A stretch of 19,646 nucleotides of DNA, taken from NCBI GenBank assembly GCA_009602725.1, contig WELB01000244.1, forward strand, positions 168,372 through 188,017. The letters run 5' to 3'. The notes below the pieces were generated by a model. It was given only the letters and a program-made list of their open reading frames with translations. It was not told the origin of the DNA and did no database searches. A program made the position numbers and the translations under genes. Positions 1 through 8,793 of the stretch are shown here, piece after piece. Origin of the DNA: Spirogloea muscicola. Lineage: Eukaryota > Streptophyta > Zygnematophyceae > Spirogloeales > Spirogloeaceae. How positions within the stretch are numbered: position 1 is the stretch's first letter; each line of letters starts with the position of its first letter.

Positions 1-58
1 CCTCCCTCCCACACACCCTCTCTTTCTCTTCCTCCCTCCCTCCTTCCCCCCCTCCTAC
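1..58. promoter_or_regulatory. Pyrimidine-rich tract upstream of the EDR1-like gene
   Basis: The first 58 bases are almost all C and T on the plus strand, with a run of seven C at 46-52 and several CCCTCC units. It lies about 170 bases before the kinase start codon, so it is probably promoter or 5' leader DNA. The complementary strand carries several G-runs of three or more. No TATA box is evident. The promoter role is inferred from position only. Confidence 0.3.
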
Positions 59-112
59 AACCCCTCTGGCCGCTACTGCTCACTTGCTTGCTGTCTTGCG
101 CCCGCCAACACA

Positions 113-169
113 ATGGGCACTCTGGGTGGCTTGGACTACAACCATCGGCTCTCAGTGGGCCCTGCCTGA
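113..169 (+). CDS. Upstream ORF in the 5' leader of the EDR1-like kinase (18 aa)
   Basis: An ATG at 113 opens an 18-codon ORF (MGTLGGLDYNHRLSVGPA) ending in TGA at 167-169. This is 55 bases before the main ATG and in a different frame. The start context is good, with A at -3 and G at +4, better than that of the main ATG (G at -3, A at +4). If the transcript begins upstream of 113, ribosomes would meet this ORF first and it could lower or condition translation of the kinase. The peptide matches nothing I recognise. The transcription start is unknown, so this is a candidate only. Confidence 0.35.
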   Translation: MGTLGGLDYNHRLSVGPA

Positions 170-224
170 CTTGGCTCTAATTGCTGCCTGCGCTTGAAAC
201 TGGGAGCAGAACATTGGCGAGGCC

Positions 225-3200
225 ATGAAGGGCCTGCTGAGCAACCTAGGGCTCGGGGCGGCGCGTGGCGGCGAGGAGCAGGAGCAACCGTTGCCCGCCT
301 CAGAGGCCGCTGGCGGTGGTACAGCCGAGGATAGCAGCGGGCAAAGGCAAGAGCGGCTTGGCGGCAGCAGCAGGACGCTGCAGGTGAGCGTCCCGCCGGC
401 GAGGCAGGAGGCGCCAGGGGAAGTGGCGACGCCCGAGTCCTCTGCAGTCGGGATGCCGACGGGTGGGCCTGGCGGGCTGCCAGCAACGCCACACAATCGC
501 CGGCCTGTGGACTTTGAGCAGGCGGAGGAGGACTTCCAGCTTCAGCTTGCGCTTGCGCTGCGGCTTGCCAAGGAGGCCGCCGCGGTGGACGAGGCCCAGG
601 CTGCACCGCTGCCCGAGGGCCACTCCCGCGCTGAAGCCACATCCTACCGCTACTGGGTGCCGCCCATGGCCCAAGATTATTGCAACTAATTCACAAGAAT
701 CTTGTAAATTAGTTGCGCCAGCGGCTGCCTCCTTGTGGCCCTACATTCAGCTGTCAAGTGCTTCTGTGGCCATAAAGCTTGGGCATGGGTGCGACTGCGT
801 GCCGGTGACTCACATCCTGGTATGTGGGTGGCTTTTGTGCAGATGAGCAAGGCGCTTGGGTATGAGGACCGCATTGAGGACGGGTTTTACGCGGTTTACG
901 GCATTGGCTCGCGCGTTTGGAGCCTCTGCGCAAATATCAACCACATGGGCCGCATGCCGCCGCTGGCAGCACTTGCCCGCGTGCCGCCTGCAGAGGCCTC
1001 CTTTGATGCCGTGGTCGTTGACAGCGCCCACGATGAGGGCCTGCAGCGCCTTGTCTCCTGGGCCACACGCATGGCAGGCATGATGGCTGACATCACCGTT
1101 CTCGCCGAGGAGCTCGGCAGGTAATTAGGGCAACCTCCGCCAAGCCCAGTTCATTTACCTTTTAGCACTTGCCGTCAGCTCCCTACATAGTGGCATTGCC
1201 TGGTCTTCAGGGGGCTGGTTCGCTGCAGCTGCAGTGATTGTGAGTCGACTCCTGACATCATTGGCACGTGTTTTCAGGATGTCGTCGGACCTCATGGGTG
1301 GCCCGGCTACCTCCGATGCTGATCTCCAGGTGAGCTGATCCATGCAGTGCACGCTCATCAAGGCCCAGCATACCACGTTGGTTGAAGAAGATGCAATCAA
1401 CGGCGCGATTGTTGGTTGCGGAGGACGACCATATCTCACTCTCGTGATGATAATCATCATCACCATCGTCTTCCCAGCTTTTGGCTACCTGTTGTTCCAA
1501 AAGTGTACCAACTGTGTCGTCAAAGTTAGTATGCTAAACTTGATTTGCCCCTCGCTGAGTCTGACCGTGGGTCCTGCGGAGTTCCGAGCAGGAAGCATGG
1601 CGGCAGACCAGCAAGCAACTGATGCTGAAGAACGGCAGCAGCATCTTACCTATGGGCGGCCTCCGCACGGGCCTGAGTCGGCACCGAGTTCTGCTGTTTA
1701 AGGTGGCTGCGATCATGCATCTCAATAGCGCTGCAATCATGCATCTCAATCGCATCTCTGCTCAGTAGCCATCTTCGAGAGATAAGCTTTTGTGTAGAGG
1801 GATGTATTTAAGCCAGGGTATCTGCAGCCAGCAAGTTGCTTCTTCCATCAAAAGTAAGACTTGTCCCTTTCGTGCCAGTATTTGGCCGATCACGTGCGGT
1901 TGCCCTGTCGGATTACTCGCGATCGCTCATTTCGGGGCACCGTGCGGGAGGACTCCTCGGTGATAGCACTTATCAGATTTGCAGACAGGTGCTCACCTGG
2001 TAGCTCAAGACAATTGGAAGTTGCCACTTGCATGTCTTCTCGCAGAAGTGTCTGCCGAAGCTTTTGTCCTTGTGTGACGTCCCAATAAATCGTTGTCCTT
2101 CATCCATGCTAGGCAGTGCTGAACTATATTGGTTCTCTTGGTGTTGAAGGATGGCTGCAATGAAAGTGCTGACCATTGGATCTTCTCTTCTGTGTGCCAG
2201 AGAGATGGTGGTGGACCTGCTTGACCATCCGGGCCAGCTTGTGCCAGCGGAGAGGCAGCTGTCCACCACGCCGCTGCTGCTCGCCTCACCCCTCCAGTTT
2301 GACCGCCAGCCGCCCTCCAGGGTGGCCGGCCTGAGTCAGGGCTCGGGGTCCGACATGGTGCCACTTGAGTACTACCTTCCTCAGCCCGACGCGGGCTCGA
2401 CCGAGACGGGCAGGTATTGGCCAAGCTAATTATGGAGGCCCTTCCAAACTTGACTGCATAGTTATATTCCTCATTATCATAATCATCATGGAAAACAAAG
2501 TTACAAGTTCCTGCTATAGATGGACCGGCTTACCATGCGCTCTGACCCCTTCGGTGCAGTGTTGTCACGGCCACGACGGGGACCACGCCGTCGACGCTCT
2601 CTGGAGGTGGCATCCCGGTGGACGTGCGGTGGAACCAGGGCCAGAGCTACGCGCCCTTTGCTGACCAGGTCAACTATGCACGGCAGAACGGCGATGTCCT
2701 CCCCCAGGACCTTGGTACCGCTAATGCGGCACGCTCAGCTGAAGCTTCGCAGGCTGCCGCATTGTATAGAACTGCAGCAGAGGTGCCTACGGCCAAGGGA
2801 AGAGCAAACTCCAATTACACCATCTTCGAACAGTCGCCGTATGCCCCTAGCGAGGTGCTCAGCAACTCGCTGAGCAAGAAGGGCCAGCAGGGCAGCGGCG
2901 AAGGCGTGGGCGACAATGTCGGTGGCCGGGCCCCGGGGGAGGCGCCTCATGCGCGGAGAGAGAGCACGGGCTCTGGCGAGCGGCAGGAGCCGAGGGGGCA
3001 GGCAGCGAGCAACGGCCAGGGAAATGACAGTAACAACCGCGAGAACTACTGGGAACAGCGGGAGCGAGAGGGCGGCAGCGCAGACAGCCTGGCCAGCGGC
3101 GGTGGCAGCGGCGATGGTGGGCAGGGGGTGAACAAGGGCGGCAGTGCAGACCCTGTGCCGCTGAACCTGCGAGAGCAGCTGAACGAGCTCATGCTCAGCG

Positions 3201-5655
3201 AGGCAATCCGGGAAGTGGAGATCCCATGGGAAGACATAACCCTTGGAGAACGCGTTGGGCAGGGTGCGATGCTCTTCTCATTGTTGGATTGCAACCAGAA
3301 TAATACTTGACTGCTTCTATGTTGACGTGGCCGAGCTCCTACATGCTTGGCGCTCAACAGGGTGCAGACCAGGAGGAGGTAGTGCAGCTGTGCACCATAG
3401 ATTGTCCAGTGAGGGAGCACTGTCTTCCTCCCCTGGCTCATGCTTCTTGATGATTGCATGCAGGCTCGTATGGGAAAGTCTATCGTGGAGACTGGCAGGG
3501 CTCGGTGCGTACTAAACTCTTTTTTGACCTGCTCCTGGATCTTGTGCTAGATTGAGTTGCCGCAAGGTGCTGGGTCAGGCTGGGAAATTTGACTTTGTCG
3601 TATACTTTGACTGTCAGGATGTTGCTGTGAAGGTGTTCCTCGAGCAGGACATCCAGCAAGAAGCTCTGCAGGAGTTCAAGGCCGAAGTTGCCATTATGCG
3701 CCGCTTGCGGCACCCTAACGTGGTCCTCTTCATGGGCTGCGTCACGAAGCCTCCGCACCTGTCCATCCTCACGGAGTTCTGCCCGCGGTACTGCCCCCTG
3801 CCTTGGGCAGAGTAGGCTTGGCCCAATATTGCTAAAACTCTGGCCTGATGCCTGACATGTGGTAGTGAAGCATTCCGATGTCATGGGACCTTCTACCTGC
3901 TAGAGCTTGAGGCCAACACTGTGCCACGCTGATTTTAGCAGTCTCGGAAACTGCTGATGAGAACATATTTTATACGGTGATTCTTTGCAGGGGAAGCCTT
4001 TACCGCTTGCTGCACCGGCCCAATCGAGAGGTTGATGAGCGCCGGCGTATTCGAATGGCACTTGATGTGGTATGGATTTACTGGGAACTGCAGTATCTCA
4101 AATGCATGGTATCTTGAGCTTGGTCGTCTACAAGACTTTATTTCTCGATTTTACTATGCATAGGGCAGGTGTGCCTAGTGCCGGAGTGCAAGAGTTGAGG
4201 TATTGTCTTTTTAGCCGTAACATTGGGGTCCCGTCCAGATTTCTCATTGATGGACTCCTGCTGTGCTGCAGGCCAAGGGCATGAATTATTTACACCGAAG
4301 CAGTCCTCCTATTGTGCATAGAGATCTGAAAAGCCCAAACTTGCTAGTCGACAAGAATTGGACTGTGAAGGTCTGTCCCAAGCGCCCAAATCATATTCTG
4401 TGTGCTGGTAATCTGCGTCAGTTACCTGATTCTTGCATCCAGAAAGAGGTCAGGCCACTCCTTTCCTCCTTCCCTCTGACTTGCTCTGCGTGTGTGCATG
4501 CATGTTCAGGTCTGCGACTTTGGCTTGTCCAGGATGAAGCACCACACCTACCTTACGTCCAAATCCAGCGCTGGCACGGTATGTCATGCAATACCTCAGG
4601 GCTTCGCTCTGAGATTCATGTGCAGGGGGCTTCAGTAGGGGCTACTGGTGGTGATGAGGCACTTGTTACATCCTCTTCGGTCGACTTGCAGATATCCCTC
4701 ACAGTACATTTTGGCTTTGTGAGGTGGTGCAGCCTGAGTGGATGGCACCAGAGGTTCTGCGGAACGAGCTCTCGGACGAGAAGAGCGACGTGTACAGCTT
4801 TGGGGTGATCCTTTGGGAGCTGGCCACTCTGCAGCAACCCTGGAACGGGATGAATGCTATGCAGGTGTGCTATCCCACATTGCACCTCGCTTTCCTGGAT
4901 TCAGTGTTGTGTGAGGCTAGACCGCAACAGCTTGCAGAGGGTCAGCTGGCTGATTCTGGGGGGCCGTTGGAAAATCTTCAGCCATATGCAAGATCAGGCT
5001 GGAACCCACATGAGCATCATATGGCAAGACAAAGTGTGAAAGGACTATTTCTGAGGGCCAGCCTCTCAAAAGTATAGATAAATTGATGCAATAAATTTCG
5101 TGATGAAGAGAGTTTTCAGGTCATCCTAAGAGAGAGCAGCAAGAGGCATGAGCTGCCTATAATTGCTCGAGGAATGGCAGATTGAAGTGTCCAAGTGTGA
5201 AGTAAGGTGGATACAAGTTGCAATGTGTATGCAGTATTCATGGCTGCTGAGCTCTTGCCACATCCTGCACATTGAACCTTCTGTGCTTGTTGCTTCTGCA
5301 GGTCGTTGGCGCAGTAGGCTTTCAGCACAGAAGGCTTACCATCCCAGACACTGTCGATCCAGCCATTGCAGAATGCATTAGGCTGTGCTGGGAAAAGTAG
5401 GCACCTCCAACCAGTTCACTTACTTCTGTTCAGCCACCTGGTCAAATGGCCCAAGATGTCTGAGAGCGTACAGGACTTTCATATTTAGGAGATTGAAACT
5501 GTTTGGTCGATGTGAATTTCTAAGTTTCTCTTGTCGTTCTCCATTTGTCTTGCAGCAACCCAAGGCTGCGGCCGAGCTTCTCGGACGTCATGAACATGCT
5601 GAAGCCCCTCCAGAAGCCCATCCTCGTACAGCAAGTGTCCACAGGCACTCAGTAA
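225..5655 (+). CDS. EDR1-like: EDR1-like Raf-type protein kinase (EDR1 domain + kinase domain), 15 exons
   Basis: Exons: 225-656, 843-1120, 1278-1329, 1592-1702, 1879-1988, 2201-2413, 2560-3263, 3464-3504, 3618-3787, 3991-4069, 4272-4370, 4510-4578, 4733-4864, 5302-5396, 5556-5655. They join in frame to 894 residues, all with GT-AG introns. An in-frame TGA at 195-197 supports the start at 225. The EDR1 domain spans about residues 97-345: [36 protein letters not shown], then [16 protein letters not shown] and [12 protein letters not shown] Gly/Ser/Asn-rich linker follows to about 610. The Ser/Thr kinase domain (about 622-880) has all key elements: glycine loop GQGSYGKV (632-639), VAVK Lys652, alpha-C Glu670, HRDLKSPN Asp748, DFG Asp766 and the PEWMAPE activation-segment end (787-793). 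It should therefore be active. Motifs such as [21 protein letters not shown] and the MLKPLQKP tail fit EDR1-type MAP3Ks of the Raf group, which are soluble cytosolic regulators in plants. A 41-nt exon splits the glycine loop. The function in this alga is inferred. Confidence 0.93.
1444..1463. repeat. Perfect 8-bp inverted repeat in intron 3 of the EDR1-like gene
   Basis: GTGATGAT at 1444-1451 and its exact complement ATCATCAC at 1456-1463 flank a 4-base AATC loop. It sits in the intron at 1330-1591. A similar TCAT-rich stretch lies in intron 6 near 2473-2491. It is probably simple-sequence DNA, and no function is implied. Confidence 0.5.
1708..1753. repeat. Two-copy 24-bp tandem repeat in intron 4 of the EDR1-like gene
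   Basis: Two 22-base units (1708-1729 and 1732-1753) share the core ATCATGCATCTCAAT and match at 20 of 22 positions, with a 24-base period. The first unit begins just inside the intron whose donor is at 1703. It looks like a local slippage duplication. Both units contain the palindrome ATGCAT. Confidence 0.6.
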
Positions 5656-6880
5656 TATTAGGATTGCAGTCATAAAATCACGCTGAGTAGTAGTTGCTCC
5701 CCCCGCCCTCGTCTTGCCTGACAACCAATTCTTGGACAAAGTCGAGCGCGTACTGATCAGGTAATTTGCACAAAATGAGCAGACGGCCCTGGCAGTCAAA
5801 GGGGGCGGACTCGGTGACTTGCCCTCCACGTGGCATATGCACATATGGTTCCTCGCTCGCTGCACACTAGCTTCCAATTCGTGTTAGGCGCTAATTTGAG
5901 GAATGACGCGGCTGGTCTGACCATTTATCACTCTGATTGATTGCATTGATATGGTGACCCTTCACTTCCCACCAAGGTGGGATGCCGGAAAGTTGTATGA
6001 CAACGAGCCTGGCGGGTCCTACATACTTAGCACAGACTTGTGCTCGTGCATGCTCATACTGTCGGTAACTTACTTGGCCGTCAAGCCCTACTTGTGACAC
6101 TGACATGGTGAGCAAGGTCGTGAGGGGCTCCTCCAAACCAATGACAGGCACCAGGTTGAAAAGGCAACTGCAATTGCAATCTTGTCCTCTTTCACAGAGT
6201 CCTCCTTTATGCCTTAATCTTCTCAGTGTTGTGTCTCCCATCGATAACCTTGGCAGCATTGGCAACATTAGAGGTAAGCAGAATGCAGATGTATACGTAT
6301 GTGAGGGCTTGCAGCCCCAAGCCTCAAATACTGTAGATGCATCTGAGTGCGTCGCCGACAAGAGAGTGGCACAGAGTCAGCGGCAGTGGGAGAGATTGCA
6401 TGTGGTGCCATCCGTAAAGGGAGGCCAAGCTGAGCCAATAGACTCGTCCATGTAAGTACTACAAAGGATAGTCACTAGATAACCCCTTAGTAAGCAGCAA
6501 GTCAGAAAGAGTAGCAGTCAGGATACCGTCCCTCTGCTGATAGCCAGAGGTGGCAGCTAAAGCATGGCCAGCTCTCAGATGCAAGCAGGCCAAAGACCGC
6601 TGCAGGGACATGGCAGGCGCACTGATTATACATGCATTAGCTAGCCAGCGGCATTGAGTCAGCCTGCTGGCCGTGCTACCAATGGGACATCGCGCGGCAA
6701 GCTTGCCGGTCAAAGTTTCCAGCCACTGAGACCCAAAAGCTGTGAACGTCAATGGCCAGTGGAGCGAGCTCGTCCTCTTTCGGATTGTCCACGTACTTGG
6801 CGTCCTTGCCACGAGCGGCGTGTGCTGTTGCATGCCCAGCCTTTGAAGCCCTCGCCCCCTTCCCTTGTTCATTCCTTTGT
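5656..6880. other. Intergenic DNA downstream of the EDR1-like gene, no gene recognised
   Basis: I find no exon chain, RNA gene or protein family here on either strand. The longest open frames (minus 5891-6361, 156 codons; plus 6105-6455, 116 codons) have no recognisable motifs and no supporting splice context. No TGTAA poly(A) signal follows the stop at 5655 for several hundred bases, so the 3' end of that transcript is unplaced. A short perfect inverted repeat, TCCCACC/GGTGGGA with a 2-base centre, lies at 5967-5982. Confidence 0.5.
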
Positions 6881-7003
6881 CTGGGCTGGCCAATCAAAGC
6901 CATCGCCCTCTACTGGAAGAGTGTTTGACGCTTTCCTGGCCCCGTCGAGCGCGCTCTTTGATCTGGGCTGACCAATCACAGCCATCGCCCTCTACTGGAG
7001 GAG
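6881..7003. repeat. 41-bp direct repeat, two copies (6881-6921 and 6963-7003)
   Basis: The two copies share CTGGGCTG.CCAATCA.AGCCATCGCC and onward through CTCTACTGGA.GAG. They match at 38 of 41 positions and are offset by 82 bases. The core GGGCTGGCC recurs at several later places in this intergenic region, so these copies are part of the wider repeat nest. Confidence 0.7.
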
Positions 7004-7292
7004 ACTTGCTATTCCCCTGTCTATAGGCAGACGCTGCAGCCAACGCACGACCAGCACGCAGATGAAGCGCGTGTGCCATTGACCGTCATCATGCCCTTGC
7101 GGGCAGGCCGCGCTATGGGGCTTCTGGGTCTCGTCGGGGTGCCTCCTTTCCAGCTGCGAGTTACCCCGACTTGCTGCTGCTAACTCAGGGTTACTACTCG
7201 GGGTCTTGGGCTGGCCTTTCCCAGCCCACTGGCCTTTCTGACTTTGGCTTTGGTCATCGTCCGTTCTTTCTGGGCTGGCTTTGCCAGCTCAA

Positions 7293-7353
7293 CGTCTCTA
7301 GGGCGAGCACTTTCTTCGCCAGCCCCTCGTCTCTATGGGCGAGCACTTTCTTC
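7293..7353. repeat. 25/26-bp direct repeat (7293-7317 and 7328-7353)
   Basis: CGTCTCTA(T)GGGCGAGCACTTTCTTC occurs twice, with one copy carrying an extra T. The last 18 bases of the second copy occur as an exact reverse complement at 7631-7648. A shorter relative, GGGCGAGCACTTTCTCGAG, is at 8281-8299. This links the region to the inverted copies further downstream. Confidence 0.7.
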
Positions 7354-7563
7354 ACTGGACCTTGTCCATTCTTCCTGGGCTGGCCTTTCTCAGCCACTGC
7401 CTTGGATCGGCAGAGCTGTTATTCGCTGCAGCGAGACTGACACCAGCGTGCTGGGCGTGTATGCGGCCAGACTGACAGGGCGCATGCGGTGCACCTGGGC
7501 GAGAAGAAGAAGTGGCTGTGACATGAGAGGTCACTGAGAGTCCCCCTTGCTGCTGTGTTAATA

Positions 7564-7617
7564 TTAGGCACTCCGGCTCCATCAGACCTTGTCACCAGTC
7601 AATCTGGCCGCGCTTTT
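7564..7617 (-). repeat. Inverted, internally deleted copy of the intergenic repeat
   Basis: Read on the minus strand, this stretch gives AAGCGCGGCCAGATTGACTGG followed by GACAAGGTCTGATGGAGCCGGAGT. These two blocks are separated by about 30 bases in the plus-strand copy at 7752-7835, so the middle part is missing here. Together the two copies form an inverted pair around a loop of about 135 bases. Confidence 0.65.
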
Positions 7618-7751
7618 GAAAAAGAAGAAAGAAGAAAGTGCTCGCCCATTGAGAATAGGGGCTGGAAAAGCCAACCCAAAAAAGAATCAACACAGGACGA
7701 GAAGGGGGCCAGCGGAAGCGCTAAGGGAAACAAGCACACAAAGAAACAAAC

Positions 7752-7896
7752 AAGCGCGGCCAGATTGACTGGTGGCTGGGAGAGGCCACCCCAAAGGAAT
7801 GGACAAGGTCTGAAGGAGCCGGAGTACGAAGGACTAGGACTAAGACAAGAGGTTCCTGACTAGAGGTTCCTGAGCGTTCCCTGGCTGATGTCTTAG
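7752..7896 (+). repeat. Copy 1 of the intergenic repeat, with an inverted 3' segment
   Basis: The unit begins AAGCGCGGCCAGATTGACTGG and runs through ATGGACAAGGTCTGAAGGAG to GACTAGGACTAAGACA at about 7849. It closely matches copies at about 7984 and 8308. The next part, 7856-7896, is in the opposite orientation to the 3' part of the other copies. Bases 7872-7896 are an exact 25-base reverse complement of 8402-8426. Confidence 0.75.
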
Positions 7897-7983
7897 AAAC
7901 AAAGCAGTTACGAATCACTCAGTAACCGCTGCTGAGCAGCCTCAGGTCGGAGACGCTAGGCTCCTGGAAGTGGGTCCCCTGGC

Positions 7984-8172
7984 CAGAAGAAGCGCGGCCA
8001 GATCGACTGGTGGCTGGGAAAGGCCAGCCCAAAGGCATGGACAAGGTCTGAAGGAGCCGGAGTGCGAAGAACTAGGACTAAGACATCAGCCAGGGACTGC
8101 TCAGTAACCTCTAGTCAGGTGGAGATACAAGTCTGAGTAGCTAGCCGGCGGAAAGACGTCGCCCTGACGGAA
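7984..8172 (+). repeat. Copy 2 of the intergenic repeat
   Basis: About 185 bases match copy 3 at 8308-8490 with scattered substitutions and small indels. Shared blocks in order are CAGAAGAAGCGC, GACTGGTGGCTGGGAAAGGC, ATGGACAAGGTCTGA, ACTAAGACATCAGCCAGGGA, GTAGCTAGC and GGCGGAAAGACGTCGCCCTG. The offset between copies is about 320-325 bases, consistent with an old tandem duplication. Confidence 0.8.
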
Positions 8173-8307
8173 GCCGGAGGCCGCCGCCAAAGCTCGGCCT
8201 GCGCGCAAGTGAACCGCGAAGGCAAGGGACCGCTGCATCGAGATGGCCAAACGCATTCGCAAGACTTGAGCGAGGCCAGAGGGCGAGCACTTTCTCGAGA
8301 GCCAGAT

Positions 8308-8490
8308 CAGAAGAAGCGCAACCAGATTGACTGGTGGCTGGGAAAGGCCAGCCCAAAGGAATGGACAAGGTCTGAGGGAGCTTGAGTGCGAACGACTAGG
8401 ACTAAGACATCAGCCAGGGAACGCTCAGTAACCTCCAGTCAGGAGATGCAAGTCCGAGTAGCTAGCTGGCGGAAAGACGTCGCCCTGAGG
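8308..8490 (+). repeat. Copy 3 of the intergenic repeat
   Basis: This copy has the same block order as copy 2 and ends about 300 bases before the CTR1-like start codon. It therefore probably lies in the promoter or 5' leader of that gene. The block GGGCGAGCACTTTCTC just before it (8281) is shared with the direct repeats at 7301 and 7338. Confidence 0.8.
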
Positions 8491-8729
8491 CAGCAGCGAG
8501 GGCTCGCCCATTGAGGCGAGCGCGAGAAGAAGGGGCCGAATGGCAGGGGGGCCCTGGAGCGCGTGAAGCGCCTGCCGCGCCGAGCGTCGGAGCAGACGGT
8601 GTGGCCATCAGAGCGGGCCGTCGGGCGAAGCCAGGGGCCCGCAGCAGAGCGCCCGCGGAGAGCGCCAGGCACACCTAACCAAGTCAGGCCCCCGCGAGCG
8701 CCGCGACCGCCGCCGCCATGCGCGCGGCG

Positions 8730-8730
8730 N
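8730..8730. other. Ambiguous base (N) in the assembly
   Basis: The only N in the window lies in a very GC-rich stretch 64 bases before the CTR1-like start codon. It is outside the coding model, but it marks a hard-to-sequence area where small errors could affect the 5' model of that gene. Confidence 0.99.
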
Positions 8731-8793
8731 TCGTCGCCCTCCCGCGCCGGCGGTGCGTCGCTCCACGGCCGCAGCGCCTCGGCGGCGGCGGCG

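Noticed and set aside
1342-1701. Plus open frame containing a short hydrophobic Ile/Val stretch, possibly a membrane peptide
   Set aside because: It runs through an intron made of TCAT-like simple sequence. The true exon here (1592-1702) is in a different frame and encodes the conserved SRHRVLLFK segment.
5891-6455. Overlapping open frames, minus 5891-6361 and plus 6105-6455
   Set aside because: Neither has recognisable motifs, a codon pattern like the real exons, or splice partners. They lie in the downstream region of the EDR1-like gene.
6881-8490. CRISPR-like or satellite array
   Set aside because: Copy number is only two or three, unit lengths differ, and some segments are inverted. The DNA is clearly eukaryotic, so neither a CRISPR array nor a regular satellite fits.
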